A stretch of 64,000 nucleotides of DNA from Solea solea (GCF_958295425.1 NC_081151.1:10292330-10356329); one strand, 5' to 3'; shown: positions 10,289-23,108, counted from the stretch's first letter. Notes: generated by a model from the sequence alone, not told the origin. Made by a program: numbers and translations.

Positions 10289-11513
10289 ATGTTATGGATG
10301 AATCCAGTGACCTATAAGAAGAATGTAAGCTACCAACAATTGTGATGCATCTCCCTACAATTTGAATGCAAATTTCCCTAAGACAGCACCATTTTTTTTA
10401 GCATTACTTTTATTTTGAAAAGCAATTTGTAAGAAGTCAGGAAGAACCTGCGTGGAGTGAAAAAGTAATCATTTACTTAACTTCAGAGAGTCTCTGTGTG
10501 TGACTGTATCCGTTACAAATGGCCATCTGGGCGAGTAGAGGACATGTTTTTGTATCCGGTCTGGTCATATCATTGTCTCAGTCAGTGTTTAACTATTGCT
10601 TTAGAATCTAAATAACATTATGATCACCATTCATGATGGAACCTACTGCCTGTCACTGCCACTGCATTAATGGTGGTAGATGGGAGAACATGCAAATTGT
10701 TAACAAAATTCATCAACAGAAAGTGTATTTTAACTACAAGGTTTACATTAAATAATGAAATGGTTATTATTTTCAGGCCTTTTAGTTCAGGCAACAGAAG
10801 ACGTATGCTCCTTTTTTAGGAATGGAAAAGTGACCGTGTGGTGTTCATCTTCACCGGCTCTTACTCCATATATCCAAGTCTACCCCTTAAACTGCACATG
10901 TAATTGACAGCCATGTTTGGACACAGAGGCGCCGGCTGTGATGTCTGTTTGACAAGGTGTCACATGACGACACTGTGTAATATATAGCAATTTTACTTCT
11001 CATTACAGCTCTGAGCGAAGCTGTGAGATTAACTCTGACATGTCTTATTTCCTGGGTGTAACATGTGTGTGTGGAATAAAGTGTGTCCAATGGATTGATA
11101 CACTTTTACATGATTGACCTTGCCCAGTTTATTGCATCTCAACCAGCTGCTTATTGGAGATCAGAGAAAATAATATTTAATGTTACTTGGTCCTCGGGCT
11201 CTACAACTCCTCTAAGATAGTACGGAGAAAATGACTGTAGTTTGTCAAAGTTTTATTTTAATCAGCTGCTATAAAATATTGATTATGTATATTTCTTTAA
11301 ACAGCATCAATCTGATCATTATAATGATAGAATTATGTCACGTGTGACTCTCATTGCTATCTGGCCATGCATTTCCATTCATTAATTATACCTCTCGCTG
11401 GTTTTGCATTCAGTGTGAAGCTGCTGTCAAATGACACTCGGCACTTCCTGCACAGATGTTTCAAATTAAAAGATCTTTACTAAGTCTGGGAGTAGTCCTT
11501 AATTACGTCTACC

Positions 11514-11535
11514 AAAAAAAAAAAAAAAAAAAAAA
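11514..11535 (+). repeat. Poly(A) run
   Basis: A run of about 21 A in unique intron sequence. Confidence 0.85.
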
Positions 11536-11676
11536 GTAAAGTAAACGAGATTGAAAATGAGCAGAATCAGACACTCTTTCAGAGTGGTGATTGGGCCTTT
11601 GACAAACTTGGGTCTCCGCTCTGATGCATCACAAAGGATGAATGTATGATATGTCATTTGCAGTGTGGGTAATACA

Positions 11677-11688
11677 TCTATCTCTCTA

Positions 11689-11732
<44 letters not shown>

Positions 11733-11740
11733 TCTATCTA
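11677..11740 (+). repeat. TCTA/TCTG tetranucleotide microsatellite
   Basis: A compound array: TCTATCTC lead-in, then TCTG repeats, then TCTA repeats up to 11740. Confidence 0.93.
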
Positions 11741-11905
11741 ATGGCGTATTTCCACCGGCACGGCACAGTTCAATTGCATTTCTACTAGCATAGAACCTGG
11801 TACCAGGTACTTTTTTTAGTACCTGCTCTGATGAGGTTCAAAGCGTGCCGAGTAGCTACTTTGTCAATATCGACATAACTTGAGCCACGTGAGCTGGTCA
11901 AGTGA
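11741..11905 (+). repeat. Dispersed tttccac...GGTACC repeat, copy 1
   Basis: The sequence includes gtatttccaccggcacggca, a GGTACCAGGTAC block and agtacctgctctgatgaggt. Related sequence occurs at 13440-13560, 28205-28400 and 61204-61345. This resembles a common teleost MITE type, which is a judgement from memory. Confidence 0.5.
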
Positions 11906-13795
11906 AAAAAAAGTCCAACTGAATGGGAAAAACCAACTCTGCAGTAGGGTTGGGGCGATATGAGCTCAAAATGATATCTCGATATTCCATCATGATATCG
12001 CAATAACATTTGTGACGATATTTCACATAATCTCAAAATAAAACTGTTTGCTCCGATACAGAACGATGAATAGTTCAAAATACAAAAAATTAAAAAAATA
12101 ATAGAAATATGAATCTATAATATCAAAAACATAAATTTGAGGATTGCCATGTTCGAGACCAATATCTGCTTAAAGTAAAAACTGTGATATTATGTCTCTT
12201 TTTTCACACAAAAATGACTTAGAGCACATGGGTGCAATATTCACACCTAAATCGAAATGTGAGTGTTAGTTAATTAAAGAAAAAGACATTATGAAATCAT
12301 TGCTGCCTTGCAATTATATTGCAATATTTCAATAAAATATCCAGGTGAATTATGAGACTGATCCACTGATACCCTTCAACTCTTTCCTTTCAACAGTAAA
12401 AATGAGATTCAGGGGAAATTATAATGCAGCAGGCCACTGTACGGAGGGAGAGGAAAAACCTGTGGTTGATGAAATGATAAGAGAGCTTTTAATTGATATG
12501 CTAAAAAAAGCAGTAGGAGCAATTTGTCAGGGACGGGGGATGTTCTAATTAGCTTTCAACTCTGACCACTCTTTATTAAACAATCTGCAGATCACAACAA
12601 TAAGGTGGATAGAAGAGCTGCGGAATGATCTGTGGCGGAAGTTGAGCCTGCGAGGCTCTGTGCAGTTCTGTGAGTGTCTGAAACCATCACGGTGTCCTAC
12701 TACCTACATTAACACTGTCATGATACTGATGCTCTTAACCCTTTAACACTTAAATGTCCATTTGGACTTTGTTTTTGCTTATTTTAACCATAAATGTCCT
12801 GTAAAGTGCTTTTGTCCATTTTTCCAGAACAACTTCCACTATCTGGCAGTTATTTACAATTTACTGCATGTTAAAATAACGTTTTAACAATTTAAACACT
12901 GCAGTTGTAAATGAACAACAGATTTTGCATGTTAAATTGTAAATTTGAACAGTATAAAGCCTCATTTTTTGAGTCTCTCAATGTGAAAAATCAGGCCAAA
13001 AAATTGGAACTATGTACAAGTGTTCAAAGTGAAGCACTGTTTATATATAAAGATGTCTGATCTGAGGTTGCTTCTGTTGTTCAGGTTTAAGTTCCTAAAT
13101 ACCTAAATATACTGAGTGACCAGTTTTCATCTGCATGTTCCAGGATGACAATGCCAAAACTCAACTGTGCAGGATTGGTTCAGGGATTATGAGACTTTTT
13201 GTTTTGCTTAAATTGGCCACCACAGTGTCCAGACCAGAACCCATAGAGAACATTTAGAATGTGCCAAGACTGACAACACAGCTGTCCAACTCTCTCATCA
13301 TCATCATCAATAAAAGAACTTAGGCAAGTCTGGGAGCAGTCCATGTTTTTTGCAAATGTGGATTGAAATAAATGTGATATTTCATAGGAGGATTGAAGCA
13401 CTGCCACACAAAAATGCGCCATAATCAAGCTAAAGGTGGTCAAACAATATATTTGTGTGTGAGGACTTCCACTAGGCTCTACTCGCCTCGGCACGGCACG
13501 ACGCGGTTTAGGTTGCATCTCTCCTACGAAACAAGTACCTACTCAACTCAACACATGCAATATTACAAGCCTGTACGTCTACTTGCCTTAAGTCAGCACA
13601 TATCGCCACATATCCAACCTCCACACATGCATCAAATCTGAATCAAATCAATCAAAATCTTTGCCAATATTTTAGAGACCCCCCCCAAAATCTCACAAAT
13701 CATGTTTCCAGGGGAGCTCATGTCTCATTATGGGGGCTTGAGACCCCCCTGGTTCCCCCGTAGTTTGCACCATGGATGTAATGCATTCGCTAGCC

Positions 13796-13905
13796 ACTTA
13801 CCCTAGCCTTAGCCATCACAACTAAGTGCCTAACGCTAACCCTTACCTTAACCCTAACCTAAACCCAACTCTGACCCTAACCCTAAAACCAATTCTTAAC
13901 CTGAA
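13796..13905 (+). repeat. CCCTAA-rich dispersed repeat, copy 1
   Basis: Degenerate ccctaac/ccttaacc units with the context ccatcacaactaagtgcctaa. Similar context at 17576-17660 (ccatcaccactaagtggctaa) shows it is a dispersed repeat and not a telomere insertion. Confidence 0.65.
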
Positions 13906-14009
13906 AATGTCCTCACTCCCTATGTTTTTTGGTTCTCACATAACCAAACACAAATTCAAAGAGAGTTTTGTCTCTTCCTTGATTGTTGTATTGTCATGCT
14001 AACATTTAC

Positions 14010-14393
14010 CTCTCTCACAGGTGCGTGACCAGTAGCCAGTGCCGGTGCAGTCACAAATGAACCGATTCCAGCCTTCTTTACAGATGCCTCGATTTTTGCA
14101 CGGGTAGCTCTCGCACTGCTTGCCAGGTTGCTTGGTGCACGAGGGTTTGATGCCGGCGCCATTTTGGTTCTCGGCAATCTGACGGATGTCCTTGCTGCGG
14201 CCGTCGATGAAAAGGTCACGGATACAGCCCACGTAGCCATAGTTGAGCATCGCCGTCCAGAGCTCGGTGGGCAGGATGAGGTTGGTGCGGTCAGTAGGAA
14301 GTCCCCCCAAGTACATAAAGCCCTCCAGGTCCAGAATCTCACTCTCACCACTGGCTGTGAATGGCGTCCTTCTGCTGTTTACAGAGATGGTGC
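14010..14393 (-). CDS. nrxn3: nrxn3 exon: LNS3 end plus EGF-like repeat 2
   Basis: 384 bp, the largest exon in the window, acceptor gtccaaag|GCACC, donor AGAG|GTAAAT, two bases of a codon at the start and one at the end. The first 90 or so residues finish LNS3 ([55 protein letters not shown]). The rest is the second EGF-like module with six cysteines in the order [33 protein letters not shown], between LNS3 and LNS4. Differences from remembered vertebrate NRXN3 include Phe in [10 protein letters not shown], where an acidic residue is usual, TDRTN in place of ENRAG, and Ser in GYWSRTC, where Gly is usual. All cysteines are kept, so the fold should be intact. Confidence 0.97.
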
Positions 14394-15195
14394 CTTTGGA
14401 CGGAGGGAGAAGACATAGGTTTAATACAAGACTGAATGGTCTGAAAGAAAGACATCTCTCTTCACACAATGACAGGTGTGAGGAATAATGCAGTGTGTAA
14501 CCTTTGGTGATTTTTTTGGGTGTTGTTGATAATATTATTCTGCCTCTGTTGGCCTTTATGAACAGACAGAATGTAACATTATTTACATGCTACGTCCTTC
14601 ATCTGAAATTGGGCTCTGTCAAGCAATACTATCAGCATTTGTTTTGTTTACACTGGGAGGGGATCAAGTCAAATAATTTCCTGACGGCAGTGCAGGAACT
14701 TTGCTGAATGACAAGAGAACAAAACAGCACAAAACTGAGAAATACAGAGAGAGTCCTGTAGACCTAATAGGCTTAATCAGCTTGTGTGAACTCATTTGGA
14801 AATGGTTTGAATGGACACAATGCCAATCTTTTATATGATACATTCAATGGAAAAATGTTGGCTGACAAAAATTGTGCTAATGCAACTTCAACAAAGACAC
14901 AATGTGTGCAATTTGTATCACCCGACAACAGGGTGATTTATAGGATTCATTTTTATTTAGGATTCATGCCATGTCACTCACACATGTTTTGATATTTGAA
15001 CTCAAGCTAAAAGTCTGCGCGATATGATGTTGCAAAAGCCAATTTGAGCTGTCCAATGGTCCAGTTGTTGTATGTGCACAGTCCAAGCAAATTGAGCTTG
15101 CTAAACACAAATGATCCAGTAACATAAACCTTGCCATGTTATCCATGTTCAGTATGGACGCACCGTTATTTTACGAGTTCACAATCGCAACTGAC
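14394..15195 (-). other. Intron between LNS3 middle and EGF2 exons
   Basis: An 802-bp intron with good GT-AG ends. No repeat or RNA structure was recognised. Confidence 0.75.
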
Positions 15196-15343
15196 CTGAG
15201 CGTCCGTCTCTCTGGATGTCCACATGATACCAGGCACCATCATTGACCTTTGTCTGGGTCGCCTTCACCTTAATAGTCCCTGAGCCCATGTCCAGCAGCA
15301 GATACAGGCTGCCGTCCAGCAGCTCTACGGCAAAAAAGTCCAC
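15196..15343 (-). CDS. nrxn3: nrxn3 exon: LNS3 middle
   Basis: 148 bp, acceptor ttgtccag|GTGGAC, donor CTCAG|GTCAGT; it enters in phase 0 and leaves with one base of the next codon. It encodes [20 protein letters not shown], then [20 protein letters not shown] and VDIQRDGRS, the central strands of LNS3. No ORF of useful length reveals it; it was found by looking for the segment missing between the two neighbouring exons, and the phase closes exactly (G plus GC gives Gly of GTISVNS). Compared with remembered human NRXN3, DGNLYLL is DGSLYLL and NDGEWYH is NDGAWYH. Confidence 0.96.
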
Positions 15344-15807
15344 CTGGACAAGGACAAAAGGACTCAGAATGTTTACCTTTCAGGTTTCTGAGAATGAATT
15401 AGAGGAAGAACATTTCTTTTCTGAAGTATTTTACATCAAGTAATTAAGAGGGGAACATTACTCTTTGGTTCAGCTGCTTGCAAGTCACTGAGGTAGGGAA
15501 CCTTTTATGAGGTATAAAGTTTAAATCTTACTTTGCTTCAATTACCTATAGTGTGTTCCAAAGTCATCCAAGTCATAGGGTAACTGCATCTTTATATTTA
15601 ATTAAGTAAGATGCTATTGGTTAAACTTTATGGCTTTTGTCTTCAACACAAATTACCATTATGCTAAAAACATTCATCAGTCTTTGTATACAAGCAAGCA
15701 CGTCAGGCAAACCTTTGACTTTATACTTGCAGGTATCAGTAGGATGATATTTCTCAAAGCAGAAAAGAAATCAGTCATCATTGAAAACTCGATGATAATG
15801 GACTGAC
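15344..15807 (-). other. Intron between LNS2/3 and LNS3 middle exons
   Basis: A 464-bp intron. Nothing recognisable beyond its splice sites. Confidence 0.75.
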
Positions 15808-16101
15808 CTTCGTGTTCTTCTGGCTGCGGGCGGTGTCTTTGCGTTCCTGGCGTTTACCATGGGTGAAGAGTATGAGGCCGTTGGGTTCAGTCGTGCGGAA
15901 GTCGAAAGAGATGGATCCCATCCGCTTGGTGTTCCACTTGGGGAGGCTGATGTAGGCCTCCGGAGTCTCAAAGGAAATGGGGTCCAGAGTTGCCACGTTC
16001 TCACACTTGTAGGACACCTCGCCCTGGATTTTCATCTTCGGGTCCACGATCCGAGCCAGACGAGACAACTCGAGTCGAATGTCGTTGTTCTTGTACACCA
16101 C
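15808..16101 (-). CDS. nrxn3: nrxn3 exon: LNS2 end and LNS3 start
   Basis: 294 bp (98 codons), acceptor ctatcacag|GTGGTG, donor AAG|GTCAGT, phase 0 both ends. It begins [17 protein letters not shown], closes LNS2 with [16 protein letters not shown], and starts LNS3 with [20 protein letters not shown] and [20 protein letters not shown]. It ends with the charged linker [18 protein letters not shown], the most paralogue-informative part of the window: it matches the NRXN3 form ([17 protein letters not shown] from memory) and not the NRXN1 (KPRHQKDAKHPQM) or NRXN2 forms. Relative to that remembered human sequence there is one extra residue (Thr) in the linker. The upstream intron is about 12.9 kb, the largest fully contained intron. 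Confidence 0.97.
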
Positions 16102-17156
16102 CTGTGATAGAGCAATCATCGAATAAAAAAATATTTATTTATGCACTGAATAGTACTCATTACTAATGTTAATAACAAGGGAAGACCTTTACATCAAATA
16201 AAATGAGGAGCTATCAGAATCCAGAGGAGGCAAAAATAGTGTGCACATTAGCCTCCAGGTCTGCTATAACCACTCACATTCTCTCCTGTAATGATTCCGC
16301 CACACAAATTAGTCAAAGGTGATGAGAAGACGTGATGTTTGGAATTACAGGTGCATAGACCTAATAAGGTCTCTCTCTTCTCTGCCTGAGGGTGGCGGGT
16401 CTGGCTGGTTTTACATGATAAGCACTGATGTGACCATGGAATACGGACCCACAGATCCATTGTACGGACTCAAATGCAAACAGAAACGGTCTTTTTTTCC
16501 TCTTTTTCCTCCTTCCTTCTCACATGTAAGGTGTTCATCAGTGTCCGTCTATATTTAATATAATACCTGATTGTACATGAGTGCTAATATTAAAGAAAAA
16601 CATGAAAAACTAAACAAATTAACTGCTGGAGCAAATGTAGAGAAAATAATAATAAAAAATACTATCTACCTATTTTGTATTCATGTTAATCCGTATGTAT
16701 AATTTGGACAGAGAAGATAAAATATCTATTGGAGGTGATTGAAAAATGCCTTTATGATTGTGTGTGAATCAAGAAGATAAGTAAACAATTTCAGGAGCAT
16801 AATGCATAATACAAAGACCTGGAAACTTCCTAGATTTAATCAAATGGAAAAACACAAATTAAGATGTGCACATAACAAAGAAAATTGCGGTTGAGAAAGA
16901 AATTGGAACCTGGTGGAAAATTGCCATGTATTTATAAGAGTACAATGTCAATGAACTCTTCTTTTTCCTCTTAATTCTTTTTGTTTTTCTTTATTGTATA
17001 AGGTTTGTTTCCATATACAAAAGATAAAAGTCAAAATGACACAAAGAAAAATGAAGCATACTTAAATATACTTGCACACATGTATAAGTTTACTGTACTC
17101 AAAAACTTGTGACAAGTCACAGAGCCTGAACTCTATTCCACTGCAGATGCTGATGA

Positions 17157-17184
17157 TCATCATCATCATCATCATCATCATCCG
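17157..17184 (+). repeat. (ATC)n microsatellite
   Basis: About nine tandem ATC triplets. Confidence 0.9.
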
Positions 17185-17423
17185 ACCTACGAGACACCAG
17201 AAGCAGCTCGAGGAAAGAGTGGCAAAGCGGTGCAAGGGAGTAAAATCTGTATGAGTGAGGCTAAAGGCCTCCTTATCAACCTCTGGTCACTCATCCACAT
17301 GATGAACCACCCTGTGTTAATATGCCTCAAGTAAATATTAACACAAAATCAGACTGGAAAGTGACTTGACAAAAAGCCAGACGTCTCCTCTGTCTCTCTC
17401 ACACATGGACAGAATTACAAAGC

Positions 17424-17446
17424 TTGTGTGTGTGTGTGTGTGTGTC
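17424..17446 (+). repeat. (TG)n microsatellite
   Basis: About eleven TG units, followed 65 bp later by a short (CA)n that could pair with it. Confidence 0.9.
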
Positions 17447-17559
17447 TTCCCCGAGCTCATTACAGAAGCTGACATCAGGCAACGGCACAAGGTCTGTCAG
17501 ACAGAGTGTACACACACACACATACACAAACCTGATTTTATATCACAGTGAGGACACCT

Positions 17560-18125
17560 CATATAGACAGTGCATTCCCTAGTCCCTTACCCTAACCTTA
17601 ACCATCACCACTAAGTGGCTAAACCTTACCTAAACACAATTCTAACTTAAAACCAGGTCTTAACCCTTAGAACACAGTGCATTTGGGCTACTTTTTTCCA
17701 TTATTATGTTTAAATGTACAGTATATACAGAGGCTTTAAGAATGTGCAATATAGAATTGGGCAAAAAGTACTCAAAATGTTTAATATCGGATTGAAATCG
17801 TGAAATTTGGAAATGTGTCACAGTTCAAAGTTCGCTTGGCTCATTTTTATGAACAAAAATAAAAGAAAAAAACAGTCTATTTTGTGAGTTCTGCACAATT
17901 ACTGCTACTTCATATCACTACTAAAAATGTGATACAAAATGAAGCATAACCTTGACTCAGCAGCACAGAAGAAGACGAAAAAAGAGCCGCATTTTGTAAA
18001 GCCAGGATGTCCATAAAAGGAGTTGAGTATTATTCACATAGCAATTCACCAAGGCCACTAAGGGTCAACCCTAAAAAAGTGGTGAGGACCAGAAAAATGT
18101 CCCCACAAGGTCAAAATTATGGCTC
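17560..18125 (+). repeat. CCCTAA-rich dispersed repeat, copy 2, with tgtccccacaaggtc end
   Basis: The left part has ccctaaccttaaccatcacc; the right part has gtggtgaggaccagaaaaatg and tccccacaaggtcaaaat, a pairing widely seen in teleost genomes. A related piece is near 45740-45880 (cataaggaccaggttttggt). About 350 bp between the two parts looks unrelated and may be an insertion. Confidence 0.5.
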
Positions 18126-19580
18126 GCTACTCTCTTCAATCAACGGCTCACCAAGTCCTAATCAATGAACCCACTCATTATATCATTCACTACATTTTGA
18201 GGGAGATATGAAAGACATGTTGAATTTGCATTATTGTATGAAACTGTGCATTTTACTGAAATATGACTTCAACAAAAGCATGGATCTTCTCAATCCCCAT
18301 TCAGACCTGGTTCTGCGACATCAAAATTCACATTTCAGTGCTTTGATCCTGTCGCTTTATATGTCACGCACACACTCGCATGCAACCCAATAATATCAAA
18401 ACAGCTGCTCTTGACTCATCTTGTACTCGGGGAGCATACTAAGTTACATCCAATCAAGTGCTGTATTATTCCTTAGATGCCCCGCCCCCAAATCAGATTT
18501 TTCCTCTTCAGCTTTGAGAATCTATGTGGAAATGCTTTGGGCGGCTGTTGTGTCACCACAGCTTTATCTCCAGAAGCATTGTGTAGAAAAAAAACTGATT
18601 TGTGGTCCATGGTATCAGCCTGAATGAACAGTTCATACTGAATTAACCCCACAGAAACACCACAAATCTCCCCCCGGGCTGCAATATGTACAGTATATAT
18701 ATATCCTGATAGTTTACGTCAATCACTGCAAAGCTGGTTTTTAACAGGGCGGCCCGTTCCCTGTAGGAGCCGGCGTCATTTCAATGATGGAAAACGAATG
18801 AGAAACGCTAAGTGAGCCGATCCTTTATCACAGCAACACTAAATAATGTCAATAACAATGGGAGGATGGAGTCATAGAAGGGGTTGTGTGTGTAAATTGA
18901 AATCTGCTCAAGTGGAAAATTGAGGGCCCATTCTTTTTTTCCTCTAATTCTGTAGGCAGAGAAACACCCTCTGTCTGGCCGCATTTTGGGCCGCATCCAT
19001 ACAGAAAACAAACACACCCTCTCCCTCCATTTCACTCTCTTTTATATTAATGTCTCAGCTCCGTCTCCTCGCCCAGGGTTTTCACTGAGAGTGCTGCGAC
19101 GGCTCAGTGGGTAGATTGAGGGGACTGGCTGAGATTATCGATATTCCACCAGCAGATTTGACAGTAAATCAACCTATCCCTGAAGGTGCTTGGGGACTGG
19201 ATGGAAGACAGTCTCTTCCCCGCACTCCTCTCTTTATTGCCTTTCTTTCTCGTTCTGTTACATACATCCCGCATTCTCTCCCTCCACATCATCCATCTCA
19301 GACCTCCACCTCTCTACAATAAACAACCATTCATTCTGCCGCTGTGACTGAACTTAAATATCCCAAGCCCCTGGAGCAGCTCCACAACCGTCTCTTCCAA
19401 AATAAAAGCCTCAAAGGAATAGTGGAGGTTTATTTTAGTCATTGCTGAGTACTCGGTGTGCCCCCTGCAGCTAATACACAAATATCCCATTCCCACAGGT
19501 AAAAAAAAACAACCTTTTAATCATGGCTTTAAAGGGGTCTTTCCCTGTGTTTAATGTGTTTAATCGGCCTTCACTCATGA

Positions 19581-19891
19581 CAGGGCCAGCCCAAGCCTTT
19601 ATGGGGCCCTAAGCAGAATCTGATTTAGGCACCAGAAGCCGGTGCTTGACTATTATTGATACTTAATTATAGTATCACTTTTGTTTTTTTAACCTCAGAG
19701 TGCAATGAAATCACAAAAGTGACCTAGTATTAATTTGCACTTTCAAGTGTGGTGATACTGAACTTGAATTAAACAAGTAAACCAGATAAATGACTTTGAT
19801 TTTTAAAACCAAATAACTTAAGCTCGTCGATTTTTTGTCTCCACTCACAACTGCCAGATGCTTACTTTGCTTATGCCTTGGGTCGGCTCTG
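19581..19891 (+). mobile_element. hAT-like non-autonomous element, copy 2
   Basis: 311 bp from CAGGGCCAGCCCAAGCC to GCCTTGGGTCGGCTCTG; the ends are inverted repeats with 13 of 17 bases matching. The interior shares aatcacaaaagtgacctagt and aatttgcactttcaagtg with the other copies. No 8-bp target duplication was found, so the edges have decayed. It carries no transposase. Confidence 0.7.
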
Positions 19892-20902
19892 ATTCCTCGA
19901 CTGTGCGAGACCCAGGTGAACATGTATCGTTTCTTCTTCGTCTGTTCTATTTATGCTACAGATTTACGCACGGTCGGCGCGAGGGGTGAAAGAAAAAAAA
20001 ACAAAAACACCATAGGGCAGAACAACCACTGGTAATGGAAATGGTGTTAATCGGCTTTTTTTTTTTAAGTGGCTTCATCTGGTATGCAGTGGCACCTGCA
20101 GCCTCAGAGCAGGAGACTGCTCTACTTTCTGTCTCTTCTTCTCTAATTTATTTCCTCCAGAATGTGTGAAGAGTGTTTTTGCAGTGAGGTAAGACAGATA
20201 TTCAGGAAAGACATCTTAGCCACCTGGCAAACCCAAGGCAGTAGTGTAACACAGCCAAAATGATGGCCAGATCAAGTGGGAAGATTTCCCCTAATGGACA
20301 AAAATGCCTACAACGATGCCTGAGGGTAAATATACTGCAATAAAACACATACAATGCCCATTACCCTGCTGCTTGCTTATATTTAACTTTGGACAGGAGT
20401 AGGAAAGAACGTCCAGAAGGGAGGTGGAGGTGAGGACCGGAATAGAGGGTGTCGCTGACAATTTGACAAGTCACTTCCAGGTCCGTGCCACCTCGAAAAA
20501 CAATCACAGCAAAAGGGCCTTTCAACATGCAAAAGGGGGCTTTATCAGCACACTGCAGATGCCTGGCTGTAGGTTAACATGAGAATGAGGCGGAGTCTGA
20601 TAGCAGGCAGAGGGACACACCCACACACATCAAATGAAAAAAATGAAGCCATACGCATTTACAAGGACTGTAGAAGATGGGGCACACCTATGTATCCAGT
20701 CAGCCAATCAGGTGGCGGTGGCAGTGTGATGCCTTAAATGACGCAGATATGGTTCGAGAGCTTTAATTCATGTAATCCAACGTGACAGCGGTTGTCGGAT
20801 TGGCGGTGAGGTGGGTCGCACCTCCCTGCGCTTCCTTCAGAAGTCCAATTACATGTCGGTGAAAAGGCAATTCTGCGGCTACATCCATCTTCTTTGCTTT
20901 AT

Positions 20903-21210
20903 GCTCCACATATGAGGGTCGCAGGGGGAGCTGTGCCAATCTCAGCCGACATAGGGCGATAGGCGGGTTCACACCCTGGACAGTCCGACATAGAGACAAA
21001 CAACCATTCACTCTCACAACTATGGTCAATTTGGAGTGTTCAATTTACCTAATCCCCAAATCTGCAGGTTTTTGGACTGTGGGAGGAAACTGGAGACAAC
21101 TCACACACACACAGAGGGAACATGCAAACTCCATGCAGAAAGGTCCTGGTTCCGACCCAGTCTCGAACCTGGGCAAGAATGATAACCATACCACCAATCG
21201 GGTGGCCCTC
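20903..21210 (-). mobile_element. SINE, nearly complete, minus orientation
   Basis: It reads as the reverse complement of the SINE at 45988: gggtcgcagggggagctgtg, gccaatctcagccgacatag, gacaaacaaccattcactct, gtttttggactgtgggagga, then the head side ending accaatcgggtggccctc. The tRNA-like head is degraded. Confidence 0.85.
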
Positions 21211-21854
21211 TAAGGCTACATTAAATTCATATTGCTATGTTTGCGTTTAAAAAAAAGTACACTGGGCATATGCATGCTGGTATAAAAAAGGAATATGATC
21301 TCCACAGTTCTGCGTAGTTTCCAGAGTATCACTGATGAGCAATAACAGTGAACAAGGAGATTTTTAGTAGACTGACAATGAGCCAATCAAGAAATGAATG
21401 TGTCATCATTTCCAAAGGTCTACTTTTTTTTACCGTGCAGATTAAAATGCCCCAACCTTACATCTCATGCTATGAGAGAATGGACTCCAATCCAGTGTCA
21501 GCTGGGACTGAATCCAGCGACCAACCTCCTTTCTATGACCCCTCCCCCCCCCAACCCTAACCCCCAAAACACACCTGACAAAAAAAGAAACAATCATCTT
21601 TTGGCACAATTTTACACTACGATTCCACACATAAACATCAGCCGTTCACCATTCACAACAGTAGGTGGCGATATGAGTAGGTGTACAATATACACACATT
21701 ACACAGACATACACTGTAATAAAGAGAAAGACAGAGAGTGAGTGTGTGTGAGAGAGAGAGAGACAGAGAGAGAGAGAAAACTACAGTGAACATGTCTGAC
21801 AACAGCCTAATGATGGAAATCCATCACTGCATTATCTCCTTAACCAGACCTCCA

Positions 21855-21858
<4 letters not shown>

Positions 21859-21897
<39 letters not shown>

Positions 21898-21905
21898 TTC
21901 TCTCT
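21859..21905 (+). repeat. (CT)n microsatellite
   Basis: A CT run interrupted once by GT and once by TT. A complementary GA-rich run lies at about 21722-21778. Confidence 0.9.
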
Positions 21906-22460
21906 AATGTAACACAAGATGACATGGATTGCAGCCAAAAGAGCATTTTATTGTCACCTTCCATTTAGAACCTTTACGCAAGGAAGAATGAATGTGATAT
22001 AGCCCCTCACAATATAGGTACAAGGATTTCCCATGCGCATATTTAACGTACGTATTAGAAATTGCAAAATAGTTTTTTGTAATTGTGTTGAGATGATGGG
22101 AATGCCTTTGTGTTGTATGGCATGGTGGTTGGTACTTTATTTCAGCTGGACCTGTTATCGACACACTGACTTAAGCTTTTATAGCCAAATTTTGTTCTCT
22201 ATTTAGTCATTGGAGTTATAATATTTTATCTTTTCTAGACTTGGAATTTGAGTATGTTCCCAACCCTTGAGCAAACGCTATAGTGTGGGTATCTTTGAAA
22301 TACAAAAATACAATATTTTATTTTGATACATGGTGTGGCTACTGTATTTTGTCGCTTATTTTTTATACATGTATGAGTTTTACGTACATTTTGATGCTGG
22401 ACATGCTGGAAAAAGAAGGTCACATGCACAGTGGCTGGAATACAAAGTTTATCTTGAGGC

Positions 22461-22463
<3 letters not shown>

Positions 22464-22494
<31 letters not shown>
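22464..22494 (+). repeat. (CA)n microsatellite
   Basis: About fifteen CA units. Confidence 0.92.
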
Positions 22495-22496
<2 letters not shown>

Positions 22497-22686
22497 AGGA
22501 AAGGTTATTCAAATCACCAGGTTAGTGTTGAGAGAATTCCAGTGTCTCTGTTAAGATTATGCCTCAAGCTGACATTTCGTCCTTAGTGCTGTTTTTGAGG
22601 AAAACATCGGTAATATGAGAGGTTTCAACCTGAAACACACCAGCAGCCTCAGCACTAAACAATTTCCCCTCGGGGATGAATAAAGT

Positions 22687-22733
22687 ATTTCTATTCTATT
22701 CTATTCTATTCTATTCTATTCTATTCTATTCTA
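22687..22733 (+). repeat. (TATTC)n pentanucleotide array
   Basis: About nine tandem pentamers following the phrase cggggatgaataaagtattt, a common tail of teleost LINE-type repeats. The array may therefore mark the 3' end of a decayed retroelement. Confidence 0.85.
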
Positions 22734-22978
22734 CTAATCGTTCTGATGCGCCTTACTGGATTCGACAAAGTAGACATTTCACCACACACACAGCTGGTGT
22801 AAAGTATTCAAATATACAGACAACCAATTTCCAACAGCATACTGCATACATTATTATACATCAACTTAATCATGTCACTTAGTGTTACCAAGTGTCAAGG
22901 GTGCTACATATAGCCTACTGTAATTAAAATCCAAAAATGCAGGACAATAGTTTTAAAGGGAAGCTACTGACTCCACTT

Positions 22979-23035
22979 TATTATATTATTATATAATAAT
23001 ATAATATAATAATAATATAATAATATTATTATACA
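22979..23035. repeat. AT-only, largely self-complementary tract
   Basis: 57 bases of A and T only, made of ATTAT and ATAAT blocks arranged as an imperfect palindrome. Confidence 0.8.
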
Positions 23036-23108
23036 TAAATAACAACAACTCTGGCAGGGAGTTCCAGACTCTTATCAGGGAGAATTAAGAACAGCCAAGG
23101 GTCATAGA

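Larger units (their letters stand above)
7153..14009 (-). other. 6.9-kb intron between EGF2 and LNS4 exons
   Basis: This intron contains a 41-bp minisatellite, hAT-like and other dispersed repeats, a TCTR microsatellite, and a CCCTAA-rich repeat near the EGF2 end. The stretches 8080-10030 and 12100-13400 show no recognised element apart from short AT-rich runs. No coding exon was found in it. Confidence 0.7.

Noticed and set aside
13831..13895. Interstitial telomere-like CCCTAA repeats
   Set aside because: Units are degenerate and the flanks match another dispersed copy at 17576, so this is a dispersed repeat, not a chromosome fusion scar.
17424..17525. Paired (TG)n and (CA)n as a functional hairpin
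   Set aside because: Pairing of short complementary microsatellites is expected by chance in such sequence, and no other base pairing extends it.
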